The position numbers were made by a program, and so were the translations under genes. From contig NZ_AP025144.1 in the NCBI RefSeq assembly GCF_019977755.1, positions 2,170,001 through 2,234,000 on the forward strand: a stretch of DNA of 64,000 nucleotides, given 5' to 3'. Below the pieces are notes generated by a model. The model had not been told where the DNA came from and made no database searches. It worked only from the letters and a program-made list of their open reading frames with translations. Positions 16,911-24,821 of the stretch are shown here, piece by piece; positions within the stretch are counted from its first letter, which is position 1; every line of letters begins with the position of its first letter. The stretch is from Vibrio penaeicida. Its GTDB lineage: Bacteria; Pseudomonadota; Gammaproteobacteria; Enterobacterales; Vibrionaceae.

Positions 16911-17692
16911 ATACTCAAGACATTGTAAAGGCACTCAGTGCCGTAAGAGACAATAAGCCTCTGGTTGTGAATATCACTAACTATGTGGTAATGAACAATA
17001 CGGCAAACGCACTGCTCGCCATTGGTGCATCGCCAATAATGGCGCATTCTCGTGAAGAACTAGCAGAAATGATGACGTTCTGTGGCGCACTCGTCATCAA
17101 TATCGGCACGCTAGACAGCGTTTGGATTCCGCGTATGCAGTATGCGGTCGAGCAAGCAAACAAAAATGGCAAAGTCGTCATACTTGATCCAGTAGGATGC
17201 GGTGCAAGCACCATTCGAACGGCAACCGCTCGCGAGCTAGCTCAATCGGCTGAAAAACTGATCATACGTGGCAATGCTTCAGAGATCATCGCCATGGCTG
17301 GTGAGCAGGCTCAGAGCAAAGGTGTCGATGCATTGGATAGCAGTGACACTGCCGTTGGTGCAGCAAATCACTTAGCTAAGGCGTTAAACTGCAACGTTGT
17401 GGTATCAGGAGAGGTCGACTACGTTGTCACACCATCAAAGATCTACACGCTATCAAATGGTCACGCAATGATGCCGTACGTTACAGGAATGGGATGTACC
17501 ATGAGCGCATTAACGGGTGCTTTTGCAGCAATTGGCGATGAAACTGGGTTATCAGCGGCTGCCGTCTTAGGTGTTGCAGGTGAAATAGCAGCTGAAAACG
17601 CCGCTGGCCCTGGCAGTTTGCAAGTTTCATTACTGGATACGCTTTATCAACTTGATGAAGAAACGTTGATTGAACGGCTTAAGTTGTCATAG
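16907..17692 (+). CDS. thiM: Hydroxyethylthiazole kinase ThiM
   Basis: A 261-residue kinase that phosphorylates hydroxyethylthiazole, the salvage route to the thiazole half of thiamine. Family landmarks are [20 protein letters not shown] near the start, [16 protein letters not shown] and [13 protein letters not shown] with the catalytic Cys. It is the last gene still joined to the riboswitch operon: about 30 bases after its stop the sequence turns into the Mu-like element, and thiE, which would normally be expected here, resumes 7.2 kb later. Confidence 0.94.
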   Translation: MNTQDIVKALSAVRDNKPLVVNITNYVVMNNTANALLAIGASPIMAHSREELAEMMTFCGALVINIGTLDSVWIPRMQYAVEQANKNGKVVILDPVGCGASTIRTATARELAQSAEKLIIRGNASEIIAMAGEQAQSKGVDALDSSDTAVGAANHLAKALNCNVVVSGEVDYVVTPSKIYTLSNGHAMMPYVTGMGCTMSALTGAFAAIGDETGLSAAAVLGVAGEIAAENAAGPGSLQVSLLDTLYQLDEETLIERLKLS

Positions 17693-17722
17693 CTGTAAAG
17701 GGACTATTGATATGAACAATCT

Positions 17723-17749
17723 GTGTTATAGGGTGTTATCGTGTGTTAT
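17723..17749. repeat. Three GTGTTAT iterons at 10-bp spacing
   Basis: GTGTTAT occurs at 17723, 17733 and 17743, exactly one helical turn apart. It lies 30 bases after the thiM stop, where the foreign element seems to begin. It may mark the left end or a protein-binding site of the element. I found no inverted copy near 24700-24850. Confidence 0.55.
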
Positions 17750-18322
17750 ACGTGGGGATTGTCTCGGAATCCTAGGGATTATCCCGAAATAATTTAGCCT
17801 CTAATCCCTTGCTCTATGGGGCTTTAAGGGGCGAGAGTGCCAATGGATGGGGTTAGGTTCGCCTTGCTCTAGTTAGTCGAAGTTGCGCATTACATTAGCT
17901 TTTGCTGAAATGAGCAATATCGGGACAAACGGACGAAAAGGACGATTTAAGCCTGCAAAAGTGAGCACAATTACAGAGTTTGTGAAAATGTTTAAACGGT
18001 ATTTAAACTATTGATTTATAGCTTAAAGATAAGTTTAAACTCGTCTATATTTCGATTAAAAAGGTATTTTTCTCACCATTAGAAAAGGACGAAGGATCCT
18101 TTTCTCTTTCATGTCGCCCCTTTCTTTTTAACTCATTGAATTTTAAAGCTTATCCACCCTGTGACCTTTCGTTAAGTTGAAAGAGGAAAAGGATCTAATA
18201 AAAGCCAGATGTTAACGAAATGTTAAATTTCAATTGGTGATGTTAAAGCAAATGCCGTTATTTTTATTGATAGGGGAATTAGTTCGATATTGGTTAAATC
18301 TAAAGCCAATTGAGAGTTTAAA
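17750..18322. other. Non-coding left part of the Mu-like element
   Basis: No gene of credible length was seen in these 570 bases on either strand. They contain purine-rich short repeats (GGACAAACGGACGAAAAGGACG near 17921-17945, shown in part), the first cluster of GTTTAAAC boxes, and an AT-rich stretch leading into the small ORF at 18323. Confidence 0.5.
17990..18051 (+). promoter_or_regulatory. GTTTAAAC-box cluster 1 with putative -10
   Basis: GTTTAAAC at 17990, ATTTAAAC at 18001 and GTTTAAAC at 18033 are followed, 5 bases after the last box, by TATATT (18046-18051). No good -35 is present, which is what an activator-dependent promoter looks like. A matching cluster lies upstream of the gpI gene at 21071-21119. 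Confidence 0.45.
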
Positions 18323-18517
18323 ATGGGGCGAATTAGCAAAGTAGATTGTCTACCTTTTGAGGTTAGAAATCGAGTCATTAAATTGATTCGAACATTGAGC
18401 CATGGAGAGGCATTAAAGGCAGTCAATAAACTGATAGAAGAGCAAGGTCTTCCTGATAGCTCTAAATTGACTAAATCATCACTTAGTCGCTATCGAGTTG
18501 ATAGATTACATATGTAA
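18323..18517 (+). CDS. Small HTH protein resembling the N-terminus of Mu gp27 (DUF3486)
   Basis: A 64-residue basic protein. MGRISKVDCLP, then a helix pair ending in KLTKSSLSRYRVDRL, is like the N-terminal DNA-binding part of the Mu gp27/DUF3486 family, whose members are usually well over 100 residues. In Mu the gene sits before the terminase large subunit. Here it is either a complete mini-version or a truncated remnant, as no terminase follows. It is the first gene of the Mu-like element and shares its overall pattern with the 109-residue protein at 19266. Confidence 0.5.
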   Translation: MGRISKVDCLPFEVRNRVIKLIRTLSHGEALKAVNKLIEEQGLPDSSKLTKSSLSRYRVDRLHM

Positions 18518-18551
18518 TTTTTATTGCTCATTTTGGTAGTCTCGAAAGTTG

Positions 18552-18580
18552 TTGACGAAGTGCAATCTTCAATCTAAGAT
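18552..18580 (+). promoter_or_regulatory. Sigma-70-type promoter of the C4-like RNA
   Basis: TTGACG (18552-18557) and TAAGAT (18575-18580) are separated by 17 bases, close to consensus. Transcription would begin near 18587, at the first base of a perfect hairpin that opens the structured RNA. Confidence 0.65.
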
Positions 18581-18586
18581 GAAAAC

Positions 18587-18790
18587 ACGCTAGCAAAATC
18601 TAGCGTCAGGATTGGAACCCTGTTATTATCCGAGGCGCACAATACACGCCTATGCGTGTTTTTTTGTTTGTGCGTAAGCTCACAATGGTGAGCTGAGTAG
18701 GGCTAACTTCGGTTGGTCGTTTCTTGGATACGGTAGTTCCAACCCTGCTCAGTTCGCCACCAGTGAGATTGGAACCTCCTGATGGCGATA
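18587..18790 (+). ncRNA. Structured C4-like phage antisense RNA
   Basis: About 200 bases fold into a series of stems readable by eye: ACGCTAG/CTAGCGT (18587-18606), a terminator-like ACACGC/GCGTGT with a seven-T tail (18644-18665), GCTCAC/GTGAGC (18678-18693), a 10-bp long-range stem CTGAGTAGGG (18693-18702) with CCCTGCTCAG (18743-18752), and TCGCCACCAG (18754-18763) with the segment 18779-18788. ATTGGAACC occurs twice (near 18612 and 18769) and can pair with GTTCCAA at about 18735. This recalls the C4 RNAs of P1/P4-type phages, which silence a downstream gene. Assignment to the C4 family is from memory. Confidence 0.5.
18644..18665 (+). terminator. Terminator-like hairpin inside the C4-like RNA
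   Basis: ACACGC (18644-18649) and GCGTGT (18654-18659) with a CTAT loop are followed by seven T. It could end or attenuate transcription from 18552, so the downstream part may depend on antitermination or on processing. Confidence 0.6.
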
Positions 18791-18812
18791 TATAAAATAT
18801 CCAAGGACCATC

Positions 18813-19205
18813 ATGCCTAACAATTTTCCTCAAGAAAATAGCGTCAATTCCCCTTTACTCGTCACTATTGACGGTAAGTCTATTGAGATACTCACGCCAT
18901 ACAACCCAAATCACTCTGATATAGATCAATATGTCCCAAGTACCGATTTTAGAAAGAAGGTTCATAAAGACGTTGAGTCTCTAGCTGGTAACTTGAACGG
19001 TTTTTTCTCTTTATACAATCATTGGATCAAAGGTCATACAAAGTGCGATTACACTGTTGTCATGGAAATGACGATGCGCTCAAACCTGATATCATCACAA
19101 TTCAACACCATTTCAAAAGCTTGTAAAAATGATAGGTCTCTTCCAGAATCTCAACCGTTAACGATAACTGAGCAAGTTGAGTTAATTGTATGTCAGAAGA
19201 GTTAG
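18813..19205 (+). CDS. Hypothetical phage-element protein downstream of C4-like RNA
   Basis: A 130-residue protein that I do not recognise. It begins after AAGGA (18803-18807), 23 bases beyond the structured RNA, which is where a C4-silenced gene would lie. It has no signal peptide or membrane segment. The middle (residues about 48-100) looks helical. The C-terminus ends in ITEQVELIVCQKS, and the next frame continues at once with SEELGVSPSEVINLMKKHLQ, which looks like the natural end of a small regulator. The gene may therefore be frameshifted near 19185. Confidence 0.5.
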   Translation: MPNNFPQENSVNSPLLVTIDGKSIEILTPYNPNHSDIDQYVPSTDFRKKVHKDVESLAGNLNGFFSLYNHWIKGHTKCDYTVVMEMTMRSNLISSQFNTISKACKNDRSLPESQPLTITEQVELIVCQKS

Positions 19206-19264
19206 GTGTATCACCGTCAGAAGTAATTAATCTGATGAAAAAACACCTACAGAAGGCTATGTGA
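19190..19264 (+). pseudogene. Possible frameshifted C-terminal end of the preceding ORF
   Basis: This 24-codon reading (SEELGVSPSEVINLMKKHLQ, then KAM and a stop) overlaps the end of the 130-residue ORF in another frame and stops one base before the next gene. Its sequence reads smoothly on from EQVELI in the upstream frame. It may be the lost tail of that protein, or an independent micro-ORF. Confidence 0.3.
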
Positions 19265-19265
19265 T

Positions 19266-19595
19266 ATGACGGTTTCTAGACTAACAGCGGCTGAGAGCTA
19301 CGAACTGGCTAACTTGGTTCGTAATATTGGTGTTAAAAATGTTTTGTTGATCCTTAGAAAAGCAGCATCACCGAAAAAAGCAAAGAGGCTTTATAAGGTT
19401 CAACAGCTACCAACTGATATTAGAGCGCGAGTGGCGGTAATGCTTTCATCAAGGCGGTACACTCAAAAAGATATCCTTTCTTATGTGAACAATGAAATTG
19501 AGCATAGAGGGTTAGCAGATAAGTTTAAGATCTCTCGAACCGCTTTTAATCGCTTTCTGAATGAAGAAATATATCCGAGCTTGTCAAACCAATAA
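19266..19595 (+). CDS. Second gp27-like HTH protein of the element
   Basis: A 109-residue basic protein. Residues about 45-105 (LPTDIRARVAVMLSSRRYTQ, then ISRTAFNRFL) repeat the pattern of the 18323 protein: an LP-x-x-[IV]-R start, a helix, and a final Ser-x-x-x-x-[NY]-R-[FY] recognition helix. This again resembles the DUF3486/Mu gp27 N-terminal domain. The first 40 residues form an extra helical segment. It is followed by a terminator at 19651-19674, so it closes the first transcription unit of the element. Confidence 0.5.
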   Translation: MTVSRLTAAESYELANLVRNIGVKNVLLILRKAASPKKAKRLYKVQQLPTDIRARVAVMLSSRRYTQKDILSYVNNEIEHRGLADKFKISRTAFNRFLNEEIYPSLSNQ

Positions 19596-19650
19596 ATATC
19601 GCTTACATTAAATACGCAGGTAACATTTATTCATCTTGTCGATGAAATTC

Positions 19651-19674
19651 AAAGCCCCTTTAAAGGGGCTTTTT
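19651..19674 (+). terminator. Terminator inside the Mu-like element
   Basis: AAAGCCCC (19651-19658) pairs with GGGGCTTT (19665-19672) around TTTAAA and runs into TTTT. It separates the gp27-like unit from the Mor-like unit. Confidence 0.85.
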
Positions 19675-19744
19675 CATATCTATAAAAACCCCCTCCCACT
19701 ATAACAATTTTTAAATAATCCGCGTTACTCCGTATTTATTAGGT

Positions 19745-20260
19745 ATGTATATTAATATGGATTTATCAAAGCAAACGCGGACTTCCATAATGGCATGTGA
19801 AATAAATCAGAATATCTTGATGATGGGTTTCTTGCTTGATCGTTTTTTTGGTATCCAACCAACACCAGAGCTAGAAGCTGCATTAAAAGAAGATATGCTA
19901 TCCATGTTCTCAGGTACTAAAGCTGATGAAACAGCCCAAATTTATTTTGGCAAGCTAAAAAAATTGAAGGCAGATGCGACCGAGTTGATGATTGTGCAAG
20001 ATTGTCATGCAGGTAAAAGCGTTGAGAGTCTGTCTAGCGAGTTTGGTATGAGTGTACAGGCAGTCTATCGAACTTTGAAAAAGCACAACTGCAAACCTAA
20101 AAAGTCAAATCGACTTATCAATGGCTTTGCTTTCTATCATCGAACGGTTGAGCATGAATTGATTAGGCTGATGCATGAAGATGGAATTTCAATTAAAGCA
20201 ATAGCTAATAATAAAATGATACAAGAAAGCAGAGTAAGAGAAATATTAAAGGATAATTAA
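19745..20260 (+). CDS. HTH protein of the Mu-like element, Mor-like C-terminal helices
   Basis: A 171-residue protein, possibly starting at the ATG at 19757 instead. Residues about 95-125 (CHAGKSVESLSSEFGMSVQA, then VYRTLKK) are a helix-turn-helix of the type seen at the C-terminus of Mor/C activators, and a second HTH-like stretch ends the protein (DGISIKAIANNKMIQESRVR). The N-terminal half is helical and not recognised. It lies 2 bases upstream of the clearer Mor-like gene, so the two may have diverged by duplication or act together. Confidence 0.5.
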   Translation: MYINMDLSKQTRTSIMACEINQNILMMGFLLDRFFGIQPTPELEAALKEDMLSMFSGTKADETAQIYFGKLKKLKADATELMIVQDCHAGKSVESLSSEFGMSVQAVYRTLKKHNCKPKKSNRLINGFAFYHRTVEHELIRLMHEDGISIKAIANNKMIQESRVREILKDN

Positions 20261-20262
20261 CA

Positions 20263-20646
20263 ATGTCAATTAGTTGGTTAGATATTGCGAACAAAGATAT
20301 GGCGTTAAACGTTGTTATTGATTTGATTAAAATGAACCCATCAAAAACAAAAGTATTTGACGAGTTCTTATCTCGTTCAAAGGAATTTAATCTTGAAGAA
20401 AGAGATACAGTTAAATTCATTTGTTTAATGGTGTCGGTATTTGGTGGCTGTCAAATTTATTTGCCTAGTGATGATGCATTTAAACAAGCAGTGACATATA
20501 GACTTATCTATAAGGAGTTCAAAGGTAACAATGCTAATGAACTGTCTCGAAAATATGGAATGTCTGTTATTGCAATTCAAAGAGTTATTAAGGCTTGCAG
20601 AAAGGCTGACGCTGAAATTAGAAAAGCAATGGATGGAGTGAAGTAA
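20263..20646 (+). CDS. Mor/C family phage transcriptional activator
   Basis: A 127-residue member of the Mor (middle operon regulator) family of Mu-like phages. The diagnostic core is FGGCQIYLPSDDAFKQAVTY followed by the HTH FKGNNANELSRKYGMSVIAI at residues about 62-110. Mor and C are dimers that bind a dyad upstream of the -35 region and activate middle and late genes. It lies 480 bases upstream of the head-protein genes, and the GTTTAAAC boxes at 21071-21109 are plausible binding sites. It appears intact. Confidence 0.8.
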   Translation: MSISWLDIANKDMALNVVIDLIKMNPSKTKVFDEFLSRSKEFNLEERDTVKFICLMVSVFGGCQIYLPSDDAFKQAVTYRLIYKEFKGNNANELSRKYGMSVIAIQRVIKACRKADAEIRKAMDGVK

Positions 20647-21018
20647 ATGTATTTATACAATCTAATTGACGGTGTTCTTATTAATGGCGAACTGGTTAAG
20701 ACAGTATCAATAGAACCATTATCAAATGCATCTAGAGATACAGTGGTCGGTTTAGTTGATGCTCAGCACCAACATCTAGTTAATATGCCTGATTTCAAAC
20801 CAGTTAATGACAAACATACTCAAGCGATTAAGGGCTTAATGCTTCTTAATGAAAATGCGGCTGCTTCTATTAGTTACCTTGGTAAGCATCATGTCATTTT
20901 TACATATGGTGATATTTGCGATTACAAGATAACAGCTCAAGACTGGAACGTAATTTTAACTGCAAGTATGGCGGTTTCAGAATTGCATTCAGGTAATGAT
21001 GGGGAAATGCTCGCGTAA
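20647..21018 (+). CDS. Hypothetical protein of the Mu-like element
   Basis: A 123-residue protein, not recognised. It starts directly after the Mor-like stop codon (TAAATG), so it is translated together with the activator. It is mixed alpha/beta without signal peptide or membrane segments. About 50 bases after it begin the GTTTAAAC boxes of the next unit. Confidence 0.5.
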   Translation: MYLYNLIDGVLINGELVKTVSIEPLSNASRDTVVGLVDAQHQHLVNMPDFKPVNDKHTQAIKGLMLLNENAAASISYLGKHHVIFTYGDICDYKITAQDWNVILTASMAVSELHSGNDGEMLA

Positions 21019-21070
21019 CGCGCTGTATTGAAGCTTTCCGTTTTGGTTGAGCATTGGATCAAAAGAAAAT

Positions 21071-21119
21071 GTTTAAATCAATATAGAGCGATTTAAACGT
21101 AGTTTAAACATGGTATGAG
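21071..21119 (+). promoter_or_regulatory. GTTTAAAC-box cluster 2, putative activator-dependent late promoter
   Basis: GTTTAAAT (21071), ATTTAAAC (21091) and GTTTAAAC (21102) precede TATGAG (21114-21119) by 4 bases. The ATTTAAAC and GTTTAAAC boxes are 11 bp apart, the same 11-bp step seen between the first two boxes of cluster 1. There is no recognisable -35. This fits a promoter driven by the Mor-type activator encoded just upstream. Confidence 0.5.
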
Positions 21120-21128
21120 GCTAAAGTT

Positions 21129-21951
21129 ATGCCCGTTACAGCGTTATGTAAAGAATTAGACGAAAAAGCGAGTCAGTGGGTACAGATTCTACCTAGTACC
21201 TGACATCAAAGGTTTGGATGGTCGCAGTTGGGTTTTGAGAAATCCTAAAGCTATCCTACACGCCTTTCATGAAATGAAAGTCCCTATGGTTATTGACTAC
21301 GAACATGGTCAAGAACTAAAGGCAACAAAAGGAGAAGAAGCCCCTGCTGCTGGTTGGATTGAAGAGTTAGAAATTCGCAATGGTGAAATATGGGCTAAAG
21401 CGGATTGGACGAAGAAAGCCGCAAGTGCAATTAACTCGCGTGAGTATCGTTTTTTATCACCTGCATTCAATTACAACGAAAGCAAAGAAGTTATTTCGTT
21501 ATCTAGTGTCGGTTTAACCAATAAGCCAAACCTAGTAATGCAAGCTTTAAATAGCCGACAGAACGAACCAGATAATAAGTGGGAAAAGCTATCAAAAGCC
21601 CTTGGTTCTAATGTCACCTCTGATGATGAATTATTGTCAGCTTTAAACTCTCGCGATAGTCAAGCCGAGAAAAAGGAAATTGAATCCTTAGTTGATGGTT
21701 ATGTAAGTGATGCCGTATTTACTCCCGCACAGCGTGATTTTTTAGTTGCTTGCTGCCGTAGCCAAGGGATTGATGAGTTTAAAAAGTTTGCTGGTAGCAC
21801 GTCTGGTTTTTCTTATTTAAATAAGAGTACCAATACGCCACATAAAACAAAGCAAAATTCATCGTCATTAAATGAAACACAGTTAGCTGTCTGTCGAAAT
21901 GTTGGAATTTCCGAAGAACAGTTTTTAAATGTAAAGAATAAAGAGGTTTAA
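21129..21951 (+). pseudogene. Mu gpI-like prohead protease/scaffold gene, frameshifted
   Basis: The first 24 codons (MPVTALCKELDEKASQWVQI, then LPST) end at a TGA at 21201. The frame that continues the family sequence (VPDIKGLDGRSWVLRNPKAI and onward) is open from 21196 to 21951. A one-base insertion near 21195 explains this. The rest reads as Mu gpI, a protease and scaffold: VPMVIDYEHGQ, WIEELEIRNGEIWAKADWT and REYRFLSPAFNYN are family landmarks. The C-terminal part, the scaffold region, is also present. A shortened protein could still start at the ATG at 21214, without the first 28 or so residues. Confidence 0.75.
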
Positions 21952-21953
21952 CA

Positions 21954-22856
21954 ATGCCAACTCCAATCGATATTACTAATGTAGTCATTGAATCTAAAAC
22001 CGCGTTTGCAGGTCGCTTTGATGTGGGTGCTGAAGGTGCAAAACCAGATTACCCGATGATTGCTACTGTTCTTCCATCTTCTGCTGGTGCTACTGGCTAT
22101 GGTTGGTTAGGGGACTTCCCACGCCTTAAAGAATGGATCGGTTCTCGACAAATGAAGAATCTGACAAAACACGGCTATAACATCGTGAACAAGATGTTTG
22201 AGTCCTCCGTAGAAATCCCACGTGTTGACTATGAAGATAATGACTATGGTCGCTATGGCATCATCTTTCAAGAAATGGGCTACGATGCAAAAATGTACCC
22301 AGATGAGCACGTTTTTGGTTTACTAAAAAATGGCTTCACAGAAGTTTGTTATGACGGACAACCGTTCTTTGACGCTGACCACCCGTCAGAAGATGGCGTA
22401 AATACATTTTCAAATGTAATTGGCGATCCTGATACGGATACTGGTCAAGGCTGGTACATGTTAGATACTAGTCGCCCTCTTAAACCTTTAGTTTGGCAAG
22501 AGCGTTTAAAGCCAGAATTCCAATCGGTGACTGACTCCACTGATTACAATGTTTTCACTACCGATAATTACGCTTTCGGTACTCGTGCTCGTGGTAACGC
22601 TGGCTATACATTCTGGCAAATGGCATTTGGTTCTAAAGCTGCTTTAACAGAAGCTAATTTTGAGTTGATGATGACCAAAATGATGGAGCAGAAAGACAGC
22701 GAAGGTAAATCGTTAAAGGTTAAGCCTACTGTACTAGTTGTTCCTGTTGCTTACCGTTCTGCCGCAGAGAAGATCGTCTTGCGTCGTACTCTTGAGAACG
22801 GGGAAGACAATACCAACTATAAAGCGGTTGAGATTTTAGTTTCTCAAGATTTATAA
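21954..22856 (+). CDS. Mu gpT-like major head (capsid) protein
   Basis: A 300-residue protein of the Mu gpT major capsid family, close to the usual length of about 305. Landmarks are YPMIATVLPSSAGATGYGWL near the start, then LGDFPRLKEWIG, EIPRVDYEDNDYGRYG and FFDADHP. The gene begins 2 bases after gpI, as in Mu. Unlike its neighbours it has no visible frameshift. A hairpin directly after the stop may limit read-through into the tape-measure gene. No portal, terminase or minor head genes accompany it. Confidence 0.88.
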   Translation: MPTPIDITNVVIESKTAFAGRFDVGAEGAKPDYPMIATVLPSSAGATGYGWLGDFPRLKEWIGSRQMKNLTKHGYNIVNKMFESSVEIPRVDYEDNDYGRYGIIFQEMGYDAKMYPDEHVFGLLKNGFTEVCYDGQPFFDADHPSEDGVNTFSNVIGDPDTDTGQGWYMLDTSRPLKPLVWQERLKPEFQSVTDSTDYNVFTTDNYAFGTRARGNAGYTFWQMAFGSKAALTEANFELMMTKMMEQKDSEGKSLKVKPTVLVVPVAYRSAAEKIVLRRTLENGEDNTNYKAVEILVSQDL

Positions 22857-22863
22857 CATCAAG

Positions 22864-22888
22864 AAGGGCTAGCATTGGCTAGCCCTTT
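22864..22888 (+). terminator. Hairpin after the capsid gene
   Basis: AAGGGCTAGC (22864-22873) and GCTAGCCCTT (22878-22887) form a 10-bp perfect stem with an ATTG loop, followed by only TTTGC-type sequence. It is likely a partial terminator or an mRNA 3' stabiliser. Confidence 0.65.
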
Positions 22889-22903
22889 GCTTATGGGGGC
22901 GGT

Positions 22904-24698
22904 ATGGCTCAAAAGTTAGAGACAGAGATTACATTAAACTTGGCGGGCAACTTAGCGGCAAAAGCTAGGCATTATGGAAACTCTATGGGTGAGTTCGCTA
23001 AGAAAAATCAAAAGGCAATGACCCTAGTCAAAACTACGACCGCCGCAGCTGGTCGGGGTATCGACGCGTTAGGTAATCGATATATAGGCATGGCTGCTGC
23101 ATTTGCTACGGGAGCAGTTGCAAAAGGATTTGTTTCATTAGATAGGCGTTTAAGTCGCCTATCAATTGCAGCAGAGGTAAGTAAAGATAAAGCAGCTGAG
23201 TTGTATGATGAAATACAAAGAGTCAGTAACCTAGAAGGTATTAGAATAGATCCCAGTGAATCTCTATCTGCTATCGAAGAGATATTGACGAAAACAGGTG
23301 ATTTAGGTTATGCCATGGAAAACCTACCAAATATAGCCACTGTGATTCAAGCAACTGGTGCAGCAGGTCAACAAGTCGGTGGTATCTTCACCGAATTTAA
23401 AAAGCTTGCAATTGAAGGTTCAGAAGCCGCTATGGCGTCAATTGATGTTCTAAACAAACAAGGCAAAAGTGGTGCTTTTACCTTAGCTAGTATGGCTGAG
23501 TATACCTCAAATATTCGCGGCTTATGCTGCTACAGGTAGGCAAGGTGCAGAAGCGGTTACTGAACTTGGGGCGGCATTACAGGTTATTAGAGATGGTGTG
23601 GGAACAGACGCACAAGCAGTAACTGTGTTCGAATCTTTGATTCGTGATCTTACTTCTCCAGATAGAGTGAAGAAGCTTCAACAGCTCGGTGGTATTAGCG
23701 TTTTTGATCAAGAGAAGCTGAAGGAAGGCATTGAAGTTATGCGACCTCTTCCGTTAATCATGGAGGAGATCGTTAATCAGTCAGGTGGAATGTCAGAAAA
23801 CTTAGCAATGCTTAATTTAACAGACGAGGCAAAGAAAGCATTCAACGTTCTAACAGCCTTGTATAAAAGTACAGGGTCGGCAAACGCCTTTGATGGGTTT
23901 ATGTCAATTACTGGTGATGGCTCTGTTACTCTTGCAGATGCTGCTGTAGCAGCAGGTGATGCCGCTGCAAGTTTGCAGCTTTTGGGGAATTCTTTTGATA
24001 AGTTTGCCAACCAGAGGCTTGCTGAACCTATTCGTGAACTTTCTGACGCAATTAACAGCATTGACGATGACACCATTCAAAACTGGTTGAAATGGGGTGA
24101 GACTGCCATTTGGGCTGTAGGTGGCTTGGTTGCGGCTAAAAAAGGTTTAGATATAGCTAATGCTGCTGGACGATTCTTAGGTAAAGGGAAAGGTAGTTCC
24201 ACAGGTGGTAAAGGTGGTTTTCAAGACTTAGGCGCGATGCCAGTGTTTGTTGTAAACATGCCAGGTGGTGGTTTTGGTGGTGGGGATATACCAGGTGCAA
24301 ATAACCCGACAGATAAACCTACAGATAAACCGACAAAAAATAAGCTAGGTCGCTTTTTCTCTCTTGCTAACTTGGCAAAAATGACCAGCGTAGGATACGG
24401 GCTTTCCATCGCCCCTGACTTCTCTCCTATTAATGTTCGTCGCCAGTCTGAAGTTGATAGAAGTCAACTTCCTGAAGGTTTCCCTGTTTCAGCTGGGTTA
24501 ATGGATGTGGTAGACGACTTCAAGAAATGGTTTTCATCAAGTCCAAGTAATGAAGGGGTGGTAAACAATCCATATTTGTCCTCCAACACGGGGGGGAATA
24601 TAAACGTAGATGTATCTGTCAGTGATGACCGAATCACAACAAAGGTCACTTCATCTTCACCGACTATTAAAATCGACCCTGACACGGGCGTTAATTAA
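22904..24698 (+). pseudogene. Phage tail tape-measure protein gene, frameshifted
   Basis: Two reading frames join into one protein of about 597 residues. The first (22904-23539) ends in SNIRGLCCYR and a stop. A one-base shift near 23510 restores AAYAATGRQGAEAVTELGAA, which continues to 24698. The N-terminal part (LNLAGNLAAKARHYGNSMGE, then ALGNRYIGMAAAFATGAVAK) and the GRQGAEAV segment are typical of tape-measure proteins of Mu-like and TP901 phages. The C-terminus is Gly-rich (about 24270-24300) and ends in a short beta-rich tail. No other tail genes are present. Confidence 0.75.
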
Positions 24699-24796
24699 CA
24701 ACTTGTTAACATTTTGTCGTTGTTCATTTTGGTAGGGTGGGATTGTTCAAAACGCGCGTCGCTGCACAATAGCTAAAAGGTGGACATCCACTAAAG

Positions 24797-24821
24797 AGCG
24801 CTGTTTTGGCAGCGCTTTTTT
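24797..24821 (+). terminator. Terminator upstream of thiE
   Basis: AGCGCTG (24797-24803) and CAGCGCT (24810-24816) form a 7-bp stem with a TTTTGG loop and then TTTTT. It stands between the phage element and thiE, so thiE should not be reached by transcription from the element. Confidence 0.85.

Noticed and set aside
21129..21214. Programmed ribosomal frameshift in gpI
   Set aside because: There is no slippery heptamer or stimulatory structure near 21195, and frameshifting is not known for gpI; a mutation is simpler.
24600..24720. GTTAACAAGTTGTTAA-type palindrome as right att site of the element
   Set aside because: It is AT-rich and has no partner near thiM, so a role in integration cannot be supported.
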